Below are positions 12,512 to 24,123 of a stretch of DNA of 64,000 bases, piece after piece. The stretch spans positions 563,001-627,000 of the forward strand of contig CP114499.1 of assembly GCA_027186245.1 (NCBI GenBank), written 5' to 3'. Each line of letters opens with the position of its first letter. Position 1 is the first letter of the stretch. The notes under the pieces were generated by a model. That model did no database searches and was not told where the DNA came from. It saw nothing but the letters and a program-made list of their open reading frames with translations. The stretch comes from Coriaria nepalensis (taxonomy: Eukaryota; Streptophyta; Magnoliopsida; Cucurbitales; Coriariaceae). Made by a program: the position numbers and the translations under genes.

Positions 12512-15503
12512 TCATCTCATACTGCAACACTGAGGCCATGCTTTCAACCTTAATCTATCCCACAAGCAAATCATCTGTCCTGGAGATTGGTAATGGGCCG
12601 TAAGATATCCTTCTATGCATCCAAATTGACAGAACCTCAAGCTATGCCTATATTCCACCACCTTTGAGCTGTTAAATTGTTCTACCCACATTCCCATACT
12701 CACATCTTCCATCTTGAATAACTGCACAAAATAGAAAAAATAGATTTTAGAATGCTATTGCAGCCTTCGAAAATTGTTCATAAATGGTTTTGGCCAAACT
12801 CCAGTTTGGGCTACTCACCCTCAAACTATGGCTCTCAAATTGGGATACAACAAAGCGTGCAATGTCCGCAGACACGATGTAACCCGGTCCATTTGCATAG
12901 GGTGGATAGTCTTCTTCCGGCCACTCCTGAAAAACACCAATGAAAGAAAAAAGATCATAAGGCTTCCGGCCACTCCGTCCTCTATCCAATATTAGAAATG
13001 CAAAAAATGTAGTTTACCTCATAACTTAACCGAAATACAAATTTCCCCAAACTCAGAATTTATCCAAACACTTATTTCAAAACATATTTTGAAACGAACA
13101 CTTTAGTTTGCCTTAGTGGTTGCAAAACATAATTTGTAAAGCATATTAAATTTATGTAACGTATTTGTTTAAAAAAGTTTAGGAATTAATTAAACTCCAT
13201 CCAAACAGGGTTTTAAAAAGGCTCAAGCAAATTCAGTTGAAGTAATCTTAACATCAATTTCTTACCTCATATGTGACTTCCCATTTTCCATACCGCAAAG
13301 GCTTATGGTAGTAGTTTATGTTCCCCATATACAAGCTTCTATCTTCGGAAACTTTCTTTGCTTCGGTTAAAACTGATTTGACTTTTACAAATGTGTCATC
13401 ACCACACTTCATAATATACTTAGCAGATAGAGTCCGGACCTGAATTGGAAAAAAAAAAAATAACTAAAAAAACAAAGAAAAAACTTATATCATTTAGAAA
13501 GAATTCTTTCATTCATCAAAAGACTCACCCCGAATTCACAGATGGCCACAGTTTTCAAAACCACGAGGTCATAATTATCCATGTAAGGGACTATGCTGAT
13601 GTCACCAAAAAACTCCGCTTCTTTCCTTAACTGAACATTCACTTCCTTTCTAGCATGCTGCTTAAGAATCAATCAATAAGCAATCAAGAAAAAAAAAATT
13701 ATATAGAGAGAATTCCATAATTTTTCTCACTGACCAGAGCAACAAAAAATCGAGCTACAACTCTTGACGATCTAATAAGCCTATGCTGCATCCAAGACTT
13801 CCTTACTGCCATTCTCTCCGCAAAATGGTTGCCAGCAGAAAGAATCCCAATGAATAGCTCCACCTCAGTATCGCCACCAATAGGTGGGGCGCGCCATCTG
13901 GACGACATCTCAAGTTGTGGGGCCAAACTAGGATGTGATGTGGGCAAAGACGCAGCAAATATGGACTTCACATCCACGTCACCGCCGACTACTAGCAACA
14001 TAGCATCCTCAACTGTAAAACCCTGTAAAAATTATAAACTAATTGATCATTAAAAAATAAAAATAAAAATAAATTTTGGATTTATCAAAGTAATGGCGAT
14101 CTGGTGGATATTTTATTTATTACTTACGGGTCGATAAGGGAAAGAAGTGACATGTCGACCATCAACAGTTACATGGTAACCTTCCAAACCAGTACCAAGG
14201 GTTAGAATAAAGAGCTTCTCCCCGGCAAATGCATATGGCCAATCCAAAGTAAACTTCTTTGTTCGGCCTAAGAGCCGGTTCAACCACCACATCATCTTTG
14301 ACTCTTCTGACCGATAGTCATCGTCTCGGATCCACTTCTCACACTTAACTTTACCATCAACTGCACAAAAAATCTTATCATTACAGACCAAGCAAAAAGA
14401 AAACGATTTTCTACAAATTCCTCTCTCCTTCACTACATCATGTTTCTATTCTTTCCTCTTTTTATCCGGGTACTTGGAGCGGTTAGATTTTAGAACTGGA
14501 TTTTGAAAGTGATTTTCTAGTATACGATTAAATTTAAATTGATGCAACAGATTTACTTAAAGAGTTTGGGAATTCATCAAATAAACTCCTAGACAAATAT
14601 CAAATACACAAAATCAAACAGCCAAAAACATTTCTCGAAATCTTGAAAAAATAACTTACGAGTCTCTTCATCGGCTTTAGATTTCCATCCCTCGCACCGA
14701 AGAGCCTGGCCCCATTGCATTCTATAACAAGTATTCTGCTCAATAACTGGTCTTCCACTCCAATCCCCTTTCAATCTTGGATTGAAATGGAAAACCCGAG
14801 GTGGCTCTTCGCTCTCTATGGTCTTCAACCCTTGCAATTCTATCATAAACTGTGAAACCATCGTTGAATCATCCTCATCTTTCACCATAGCTATGTCTGA
14901 ATCATACTCAGCATGAGCTGCTTTAGGTTTACCCACTATGGTTATGTGGGACCCCAATGTGAGCCCACACGGCAACTTCATTACTCTACCCCGAGCTGAA
15001 AAATCCGACCCGGAAAGTGAAATGGAATGCGAGCACTGCTCTGTTTTGTTCTTGGGCTCTGCTTTAGCTAAGCTTTCAACTTTTCCAGATTTAGCATCTT
15101 CCCATAGCTTCTTCCCAATCTCTGACGCGATCTTTGCTGATTTGTACAGCTCTGAATCCCTAAATGTATTCCCTGAATCAAAAGCTTTTGAGTCGAGACC
15201 TATACGGGATAGAATGTTATGGCCATAGACTCGGCTTTGAGTCGGCGATAATGGGTTTTGCAATACGTTTTTTAGAGGTCGAGATGGGGCTTCTCTTTCT
15301 TCTACTTCTTCTTCACTCTCTAGTCTGTAAGGTCGAGATAATGCCTCTTTAGAAACGGCACTGAACCCAGTTCTGTAGACGAACGGGATTTCTAGGGTTA
15401 CGAGGAGAAAATAGAGAAGTGCAATACTGATCAGAATCTGTATCGACCTCTGTCTAGTTATAGTCACGAAAACGTCGAGCTTCTCCGATTTTGGCCTCTT
15501 CAT
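12512..15503 (-). CDS. GALT6: hydroxyproline O-galactosyltransferase, GALT6/GALT5 type (GT31 with galectin-like domain)
   Basis: Seven exons (14660-15503, 14128-14360, 13735-14022, 13529-13657, 13266-13439, 12819-12926, 12512-12721), 661 aa. Type II Golgi protein: short basic tail ([10 protein letters not shown]), one membrane anchor at about residues 20-42, a stem, a galectin-like lectin domain ([30 protein letters not shown]; about 170-370), then the GT31 catalytic domain ([51 protein letters not shown]) ending in CCSMR. The family adds the first galactose to hydroxyproline of arabinogalactan proteins. The ATG at 15503 is chosen because MKRPK is the family start; an in-frame ATG at 15650 would add 49 unconserved residues. 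The metal-binding motif, expected as CDDDTF, reads CGDDTF (Gly511). GALT5 and GALT6 are close paralogues and the symbol could be either; neighbours ELF5 and bHLH79 favour GALT6. Confidence 0.93.
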
Positions 15504-15653
15504 CTCCCAATTCGAAGAGTTTGCAGACGAAATTTTAAAAAAATATAAAAAAATATAAAAATAAAATAAAAATCTCAATTCCCTTTTGCTGCGAATTGGG
15601 ATATTTTTTGAATCTGAAAGTGCTTGCGAGGAAATGAAAGAACTGCTCATTAA

Positions 15654-15656
<3 letters not shown>

Positions 15657-15689
<33 letters not shown>
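15657..15689. repeat. (GA)n microsatellite in GALT leader
   Basis: About 16 GA units immediately upstream of the in-frame upstream ATG of the GALT gene (minus strand reads CT), typical of plant 5' leaders. Confidence 0.9.
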
Positions 15690-15692
<3 letters not shown>

Positions 15693-16704
15693 TGAGATTA
15701 GTCGGCAAGAAATCGACAGCGCCCCGTAGAGAAAACAGCTGAACCTTCTTTTTGTTTGTTGCTAATGTTTTTGTTGTGTTGTGGACAAGAATGTTACCGT
15801 TGTATGTTTGGTTATAGTAAGAAAGTTATTTTGTTCAAATTTAACCAAATTGAACCTTCCAACTCTTCAAAATTCTACAGAATCTTGCTTGCACCCTCAA
15901 GATCCCACATAACAAGATTCACAAAATGTCTCGAGTGACTCTTGTCGTTTTCATCATCATCCTCCTCCATCTCTAGACACCCAACAGGCCATCCTCTTCA
16001 AATTAACGACATGTAGTTTTGAGATCCCTTATACTCAAGACAAGTGCACTCATCGATGATGAAGTTTGCTTTACTACTACTAACTCGAAAACATATTCAT
16101 TATACTCACACATGACAAAGTGCTATTTGGAAACTTCTATTCTTTTACCGTTTAGGTTCAAACTTCAGTTTGTGTTTATAATACTCAATTTCATATTTAA
16201 AATGTTAGTCTCACTAAAATGTTTGTTTAGTAAGTAAACCCGAAAGAAGCTATAAATATGAAGGTGGAGTCTTTGACATAACAAATCATATTACCTTTAG
16301 GGTCGAGCATTTTGGTCGGTTTCGGGACGTGCCACCGACCAAACACGAACTATTTAGGTCGGTTTTGATCGGGACGGTATTTTCTACTCAACCCTAGCTA
16401 CTTCGCATATACTCTCACAATACAATTCCTTCCATCTCATTTCCTTCACAAACTTATTAATTTTTATCAACATTATTATTTCTTTCACTAAAATAAGATC
16501 TCTCATCAAACTTGTGATTATCAGAAACCGAGCAGAATATCATTTGCTTTAACATAAGGAACTAAACAAATAATTCTTATTATTTTACTTATATATAAAC
16601 CCTATAATTTACCAGATTTGAACCTGTCTCAAACGTTCTTTAGAGCCAACCATGTAAAAATGGTGGTCTGAGAAAAAATAAAAATAAAAATCAAGCAATC
16701 TTTA

Positions 16705-16744
<40 letters not shown>

Positions 16745-17028
16745 CACAAACATACATATATAATGATCATCTCATCATGCAAATTTTGTTAAATGCAAAG
16801 CAAGCTCGCCATGTTTTTCTTGCTTCCACACTTGTTCTACCTTTAAACCAATATCTTTGCTGAGGGAAAAAGAAAAGAAAAAGGCTTGTAAAAGTTGATC
16901 AAGAAAGTATCATTTTTCTCATATTTTGGGTTCGGTCTTTCATTTTTTATTTTTTTTTATTTTTTTTTATTTTTTTATTTTTATTAAATTTTCAATGTGT
17001 TTGTTGGATTTTAGCAGATAATCTTATA
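15690..17028. other. divergent spacer between GALT and the TDF1-like MYB
   Basis: Holds both promoters. 16300-16390 is GC-richer and repeat-like, with GGTCGGTTT words in direct and inverted orientation. A (TA)n run of about 14 units lies at 16710-16738 and T-rich tracts at 16940-16985 precede the MYB start. No gene seen. Confidence 0.5.
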
Positions 17029-18729
17029 ATGGCGAGAGCTGCAATTTGTGATCATGAGAAAGTGAATATGAAAAGAGGTCTTTGGACTGCAGAAGAAGAT
17101 GCAAAGATACTTGCTCATGTATCAAAGCATGGAACTGGCAACTGGACTACAATCCCGAGAAAAGCCGGTAATTTTTAATACCGATTTTGACTTTCGGAGT
17201 TTCAGTTGATTATCACTGGTCGCAAAAACTCGAACAAATTTTTTTTTTTTTTTGTGACATGACCTTTCGCGTCATCTCTTGGGATTTGTACCCGTCTCAT
17301 TCTCACTCTTTGGAAAATGTTACGTAGATACTATGAGTATAAGGGATTGTTTTACAGGGCTGAGGAGATGTGGGAAGAGTTGCAGGCTCAGGTGGACTAA
17401 CTATCTTAGGCCGGACCTAAAGCATGACAGTTTCACTCTTGAAGAAGAGGAATTGATTATCAAACTTCATTTAGCCATAGGCAGCAGGTAATTCTGTGAT
17501 TCTTTGTTAATAACATATTGTAGTAATTATGTTTTCTTAGAGGTCAAGTTATTAGGGTTAACCTTAATATCATGTACATATGTATATACACGGGCTTGAC
17601 GTTTCTGCTTCGCTTAATCCTATATCAGTGATTAAGTTATGTCGCTTTCGTCGGATCATTATATGCAAATCAAGTCTTAATTACAATACAGATTTGCCTT
17701 GCTCGTTTTTTAACATCTTAAGCTTTTGAAACTGGCTAAAACAGGTGGTCGATTATAGCGCAACAACTTCCGGGAAGAACAGACAATGATATAAAGAATC
17801 ATTGGAACACCAAACTGAAGAAGATACTGAGTGAAAGAGGAATCGATCCGGTTACTCACAAACCATTTTCTCAAATCGCAATTGACTATGGCAACATTCC
17901 CGGCCTCCCGAAATCCAATAAGCGAATCGGGCTGCTTGCTAAAGACCTTAAGAATGCAATTCTACTCACCAAATCGGATTCATATTTCAGTTCAATCCCT
18001 CGACAAAATTTCTCAACCATCAATAACAACAACCATTTCAACCCCACTCCGACTCCGACTCCACCCCAGACCGAAAAATTGTGTATGTCATCATCAATGT
18101 CGCACGCAACAAATACGAGCGAGGGTTGGTGGGCCCAATACAGTGGGTTCTACAATCCCCTCTCGCAACCGTTGCATATACCGACTGCAGAAGCTAGTTT
18201 CTCACCCAGAACACAAATAATCCAACCCGATTTCTTAAACAACAACAATGACATTAACCAACTCAATAACCACAATTTCAATCCTGATATCGGTGAACTA
18301 GAAGCTATCAACAATGACATAATTACCAAACAAAACATTTACGGGGAAGGTCCGTCCTTGTCTTCTTCCTCTTCTTGTTCGAGCTCTGCAGCGAAAGAGA
18401 AGAGTAATTTTCCTAATGGCTTAAGCTGGGAGGATTTTCTTCTTGACGAAGCATTTCTACCCGTTGTTCCGCCACAAGAAGAAGAAAACATGTTTGAATT
18501 TTTGGATTCCGGAAATCAAATGCATGATGCAAGTGATCAAGCACTTAATGTACATCATGATCAACACAACAGACTTGAAGCCGGAAGGGATAGTTTGGTT
18601 CTAAGTAGCAATAAGAATGAAGTTTCATCTTCTGGTGATAGCACATTTATTGAAGCCATGCTAGATCAAGACAACAAGATGTTATCGGACTGCCCTCATC
18701 TCTTGGAAGATGCATTTTATAATTACTAG
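17029..18729 (+). CDS. TDF1: R2R3-MYB transcription factor, TDF1/MYB35 type
   Basis: Three exons (17029-17167, 17358-17487, 17745-18729) give 417 aa; both intron positions match the usual R2R3-MYB pattern. R2 runs from [20 protein letters not shown] to [22 protein letters not shown]3 from [16 protein letters not shown] to [19 protein letters not shown]. After R3 comes [20 protein letters not shown] and LPKSNKRIG, which I associate with MYB35/TDF1, the tapetal regulator of anther development. The rest is Ser/Asn-rich and acidic, with [13 protein letters not shown] near the end, likely activation domain. The N-terminus [17 protein letters not shown] is unusual: the family normally has MGRPPCCDK..VKRG, so the double cysteine is lost and one residue is added. 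MYB80 is less likely because its post-R3 HLMAEI motif is absent. Confidence 0.85.
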
Positions 18730-18866
18730 ATTTTGTTTTTGGTCCTAAGTTTTAATTCATTCTCCTACGTCGTACTAAGATTTGTAATAAGTTGAGACTA
18801 TGATCAGCTATAAAGTTTATCGTTAGAATTTGCAAGAGTCTTACATTTAGAAAGTTATTGGGTTGT

Positions 18867-18905
<39 letters not shown>

Positions 18906-20351
18906 TGAGCTTCCTTCTTCTTGAGCTAGCTTTTGAGAATATATTCTACTAAATCCCCATTAATTATCATGATATAAGAACCCACATTTACATGCGATGT
19001 TGGACTGTTACAGTATATATATATATATATATATACATTTTAAATTTTCTTTTAAAAATTTAAAAACTAATGATTTCTCTTTAGTAAATTTAAAAATTTT
19101 AATTTTACCCCAAATTTTTCCAAAACCCTCAAAACGTCCCAACTTTTTCAAATTTTTTTTTTTAATTTTAAAAATCTTGATGGATTATAGCACCCAGTAG
19201 CTCTCGATGCCAGTATATATAAAATTGACAAGATAAATAAGTTTCAATCAAAAGTTATCGTTATTCTAAGAAGGATTAAGCTACCAAACAAATCATACAC
19301 GAACAATCACATCAAGATATTCCGAAAACTTTCCATCGATGACTTAGATTTTGAATGCAATCTCTTGAATTTGGTATTATCCACAAAATCAGCATGAAGT
19401 CTATATGATACCAGACTTTGATGTAACAGTGGAAACTGCAAGGAAGCATAGTAGTACGTTCGTACGTTTATTTTGTATTTATTTTTTTGTGCTTTCGCAT
19501 GTGAAGATTTTGTACGAATATTTCTATCCAAATCAACTTAACATGCATCGTGCCAAAAATGGACTAGAATTTAGGAACATGCAAGTTTGAGTGGGGGAAG
19601 AAAAAAAAAAAACCATGTTGGGGCATGGCAAAAGGAATCTTTCTAGGGTTTTACTAAGTTGATTATCATTTTTGTGCTTAGAAAGTTAGGAATGTTAAGT
19701 TGTATTAATACTTTTTTATTATTAAATATCAAGATATTTTGATTATAATCATCTGAAATGCATATGATATTGAGAATTTGATTAGAGAATAAAAATCTAA
19801 TGAAATATCAAGAAGACAAAAGAACGACATGACATTCATGTCCGCCCGTTATGAGCAAATTACCTTAGAAATTTTTTTGGAGGTCGTATGAAATCTATGA
19901 AGATCTTTGTTGAAACAAGCTGACATGACGTTTTAAATTTATTAATATCACGTTATTATATTTAATAAAATTAAATGATTAAAATTAATTTTTTTTTTTT
20001 TTAAGATTTCGACCAGAAATTAAATTGAATTGTACTCAAATCGTACGAAATGCTTACTGACAAGAAATCTGTTTGATTAATGCTAAAGTGCGCGGTTAGG
20101 CGCAGTGCACACCACTCCAGTTTCTTTCTCTCCATTCTCGCTAGAAAAATCAGTCACACTCAGAGCTATCTCTCACACACTCTCTCTCTCTCCCCTTGTT
20201 ACATCTTAAATAGCGGTCCCGAGCTAAGAAGCTCTAGAAGAGCAAGTGCAGTTTTCCATTTGCACTTCGTTATCGAATCGGATTGGGATATTCGCGCTCC
20301 AGGCCAGAGGCCGAGCTTTTGGAGCAGAATCTGAGTCCGAGTGGTGGAGCA
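18730..20351. other. spacer between the MYB and bHLH79 genes
   Basis: Contains the MYB 3' UTR, two (TA)n tracts (18869-18900 and 19014-19035), AT-rich unique sequence and, from about 20100, the CT-rich leader of the bHLH gene. No gene recognised. Confidence 0.5.
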
Positions 20352-22365
20352 ATGGATCCTCCACTCGTAAATGAATCGTCCTTCTCTGCTGCGAATCCAT
20401 CTGCGTACGGCTTAGCTGAAATTTGGCCCTTCGGAGGGGAATCAATCGGAGCTGCTGCTGCATTGGGGCTCCGGATGAGTAATTTCGGTCAAAATCACGG
20501 TGGATTTGGTGAGACCTCAGCGAATCGCGACGGTTCGTTGGAGGAATCGACAGTGACGGAGCAAGGTGGCGATGGCGGCGGTGGTGGTGGAAGGAAGAGG
20601 AAGGATGTCAGCTCTGAGGATGAGTCTTCCAAACTAGTTTCGAGTCTTTCGACTAGTAGAGCCAATTACTTGGTTAGCACTTCCTCCTTTTTTTTTTTTT
20701 TTATTTTTTTTTTTTTGATTTTTCTTGCAGCTGATTTCTTCCTCTAATTATCTGCTTGGTTAGTGATAAATTTAAAATAAAAATAAAAATTGAAATTTTT
20801 GTTGAGGAGTGCTACTAAGATTAAAAATTCTTAGAATTAGTTCATTTAAACTGATCATATGACGTATTATTATGTAAATAAAGGAGATATGTTCATGCAT
20901 AAGGAGAGGGAGACAAGGTATGAGTTGTTGGTTTGACTCATGAATGTGCTCGAATCTGACCGAATTTTTATTTTTCATTTGTTAATAGGATGAATCGAAT
21001 GGTAAACGGGTGAAATTAGGAGAATCGGGAGATGAGAAGAGTGAGTTGAGAGCTGAAGTGGAAGCTAGTTCTGGTAATAAGGCAGCTGATCAAAGCACCA
21101 AAAAAGCTTCCGAGCCACCTAAAGATTGCATTCACGTGAGAGCAAGAAGAGGCCAAGCTACTGATAGTCACAGTCTAGCAGAAAGAGTAAGCAATTTTCC
21201 GTCCAAACTGGTGTTATTGAAAAAAGGAAGTTTGTTGTTGTTGTTGGAGCTATATTGGACGGTCAGTTGGCCTTTGTGGTTTTTGAATTGAAATTTTAAA
21301 ACTGGGTTTCTAGTATAAGATTAATATTCAAATTGATGTAATTTATTTATCTAAGAGCTTGGAAATTTATTAAATTTAATCCAAACATGGTTTTAGAAGT
21401 GCTTGGGCAAACTCAGTTGGGCGTTTATTGATTTGAATTGTTTTTCATCAGCTTAACCATTGCTGTTATTTACATGTTGCTTTCGCTTGCAAATTCCCTT
21501 TTTTTTTCACAGGCTAGGAGAGAGAAGATTAGTGAGAAGATGAAAATCCTCCAAGATTTGATCCCCGGATGTAATAAGGTAATTTCACCTTGTTTTTATT
21601 TGGTAGGTTATTACATTATTATTCATCTTGGTTTTGTATTTTCATGTAATTTTCATGTTGATCAAGGTTATTGGAAAAGCACTTGTCCTCGATGAGATAA
21701 TCAATTATATCCAATCGCTGCAACATCAGGTTGAGGTATGAATCTATCCATCTGATCTGATCTAATGTTTCTCATGCACACCTCTTTCTTCATAGAATAA
21801 TCATATATGAATTCATATAGTGGTTTTTTTTTTTTTTTTTTGGTTTTGGTTTTGGTTTTGTAGTTCCTCTCAATGAAGCTTGAAACAGTTAATTCGAGGA
21901 TGAACATCAGCCCCTGCGTTGAAGCATACACTCCAAAGGATGTAAGTCAAACGAACTCAACTCATTTTGTGAGAGTAATATCTTGTTATAGAAAGCTACA
22001 CATAATTTTTTTCAGATCCTTCTAATTTTGATCCGTACATCAATCAAAACAAGTCGTAATTATGCTAAATTCTTATTTTGTCATTGTTCAAGGATTTAAT
22101 ACCTAATTGACATTTCACTTTTATCAAATAAATATGTGATCATCTTGGTGAAAACTGATGCTATCCATTGATTGAAATTTTTCTCGTGAAATCAGAAAGA
22201 GAAAAAAAATGAGTAACTAATCTGGCATTTCAGATTGTTACACAACCCTTTGATGCCGCAACAATTTTATATGGTTCACAAACACCGAGGCAATATACTC
22301 GAGGCGGCTCTCAGCCCGAATGGCTTCATATGCAGATGGGGGGTGGGTTCGAAAGAGCGACTTGA
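20352..22365 (+). CDS. BHLH79: bHLH transcription factor, bHLH79 type
   Basis: Six exons (20352-20672, 20989-21186, 21513-21578, 21667-21735, 21864-21941, 22234-22365), 287 aa. N-terminus MDPPLVNESSF with GGDGGGGGG tract and a nuclear-type RKRKD. Residues about 150-220 carry the subfamily signature KDCIHVRARRGQATDSHSLA, basic region ERARREKISEKMK with the His-Glu-Arg contacts that read E/G-boxes, loop IPGCNKVIGKA, helix 2 LDEIINYIQSLQHQVEFLSMKLE. The bHLH is split over exons 2-5 as in the BEE/CIB-like group XII. The C-terminus ends GGGFERAT. In the family these are nuclear dimeric regulators of growth and flowering; a specific role cannot be read here. A frame downstream of 22365 is not part of the gene. 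Intron 2 contains a copy of the dispersed repeat described under findings. Confidence 0.93.
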
Positions 22366-23356
22366 CATCCTGGGCATCCATGATCAAGTTGGAAGAAATG
22401 TGAAGAATCAAAGAAACAAAGAGGTGTGTTCTGGTATGTAACATTTATGATATATAATGTTCTTAATATCATTTGTGGAAAAATTATTTGATTCAAATTC
22501 TACTATGTAACATTCGACTTTTAGTATTTAGAGAAAGCTAATAGGTTCAATTTAGTTATTAAGACTTGTATCATATCTCACGTTTGTGCCTTTTTTAGAG
22601 ATTCATCGACAATTTGTACTCATTGTTGGAAACACAGACCATACCTATTTATGCATCTTTCATTGCTTTCTCTCCTTATTGTTGTATATCAGGCTAAGGA
22701 ACAGTTCTTTTAAGCATGATTCATGCAAGAATTTTTATTAACAACAGAGTACGTGGTTACGAAAGCTATCGCTTACAATAGATAGCGTGGATATGTAATT
22801 GTGATTTTGATGCAAATTAATATCTGTTATTTGAATTTGAAGTTTGTTATGATATTATTTACTATTATATTTCATAGTTTTTAGCATATTTTTTAGGTTA
22901 ATATATTTTGAAAAAATAATTTCAGCATGCTCTGATATCAATTAATGCAAATGGAAGCAACAAAAATAGAAAATAGGGATAAGTCCGAACAAAAGGCAAG
23001 TCTCACGTCTCTTGACTTGAGATTGGCTTGACATTTCACGAGGCCATGCGGATTACTGCCTCTAGCACAACCTTTCTTTTGAACTCCGGTGGGCATAGCT
23101 CGGAAATCTCTTATGAAAATACCTAGAACCTCTCTAAGGAACATCTAAATTCAAACTATAAAATTATTTTTTATTCATCCATAAGTGGGCTATATATAGC
23201 CATACAAAAGCAACCAACTAATTTATTTCATACTCTAAGCCTAACAAAATTAGGACTTACAAGTTACAAACAATCATATTAATAAGAAAATAACAAACAA
23301 AAGAACGTAAATAACACACACACACAATCATATATATATATACATACATATAAAGA
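22366..23356. other. convergent spacer bHLH79 / germin-like 1
   Basis: Both neighbouring genes end here. AT-rich sequence, (CA)n/(TA)n at 23310-23345. No gene seen. Confidence 0.5.
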
Positions 23357-24007
23357 TTAAGAACCAAACTTGGATTTAATGTTATTGATCACCTCATCTC
23401 CAACCTGGAAAGTTGTAGTCAAAACCTCGTTAGGAATCGAAGGTTTAGAACCAAAAAGAGCAATGGGCACAACAACAGCCCCTGGCAATTGGCTATTAAA
23501 AGAAGTAAAAGAAAGAGCTTTGTCTTCTCCAACATTCTTCTGAAAATGAGAGAGTCCTCTAGGAATTAAAAACATGTCCCCTGCATTCAAAACCTTTGAG
23601 TGATAAACATTTGCGGTCGTCACAAACCCAACAAGGAGCTTCCCGGAAATAACAATCCCAATCTCAGTGGCCCGAGGGTGGGAGTGAAGGGGGTTCAGCC
23701 CACCTGGGGCAAAATCAACCCGGTTCATGGACAGCCCAAGCGTGTTTAGGCCCGGAAATGTAAGAACATTGCCCTGTGTGACTTGTGAACCGAAAATGTT
23801 TGTTGTGTTGCCTTCTTTGCTTAGTCCATCAAAGAAGAAATCATCTGAGGTTATGTTGGAGATTGGTTTGCATGGAAAGCCATTGAGAAGTGTAGTAGAG
23901 AAAGAGGAGTCCAGGTCTCCAACACAAAAGTCTTGTAATGGATCAGGGTCAGCTAAAACTAGAGGAAGTAATAGAATGAAGCAAAGCATACTTGATGAAA
24001 TGGCCAT
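23357..24007 (-). CDS. germin-like protein (copy 1 of tandem pair)
   Basis: Intronless, 216 aa. Signal peptide [19 protein letters not shown], mature protein from DPDPLQDFC, so secreted to the apoplast. Cys28 and Cys46 form the usual N-terminal disulfide. Cupin motif 1 is [15 protein letters not shown] (His108, His110, Glu115), motif 2 [16 protein letters not shown] (His154): all four metal ligands are present. Sequons at Asn51 and Asn67. Closest remembered relatives are germin-like 9-3 type proteins of rice and similar dicot cupins. Germins bind Mn and can act as superoxide dismutase or oxalate oxidase; which applies here is unknown. The ATG at 24007 is taken because it starts the signal peptide; in-frame ATG 24094 would precede it with a non-signal stretch. 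Confidence 0.95.
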   Translation of the reverse strand: MAISSSMLCFILLLPLVLADPDPLQDFCVGDLDSSFSTTLLNGFPCKPISNITSDDFFFDGLSKEGNTTNIFGSQVTQGNVLTFPGLNTLGLSMNRVDFAPGGLNPLHSHPRATEIGIVISGKLLVGFVTTANVYHSKVLNAGDMFLIPRGLSHFQKNVGEDKALSFTSFNSQLPGAVVVPIALFGSKPSIPNEVLTTTFQVGDEVINNIKSKFGS

Positions 24008-24092
24008 GGTGGTGTTTGTATCTTTTTTCTTATCTTTTTCACAAATATTTGTTGAGGAAATGTGATATTGAGTGCTGAAGAGTATGGTGTTC

Positions 24093-24095
<3 letters not shown>

Positions 24096-24123
<28 letters not shown>
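24096..24123 (-). promoter_or_regulatory. (TA)n / possible TATA region of germin-like copy 1
   Basis: A 28-bp (TA)n tract about 90 bp upstream of the ATG. Copy 2 has a shorter TA tract at the matching place, so it plausibly serves as the TATA element, expanded as a microsatellite here. Confidence 0.4.

Noticed and set aside
14589..15650. GALT start at 15650 with an extra hydrophobic N-terminus
   Set aside because: The added 49 residues are encoded by AT-rich leader and the family starts at MKRPK; kept as an alternative only.
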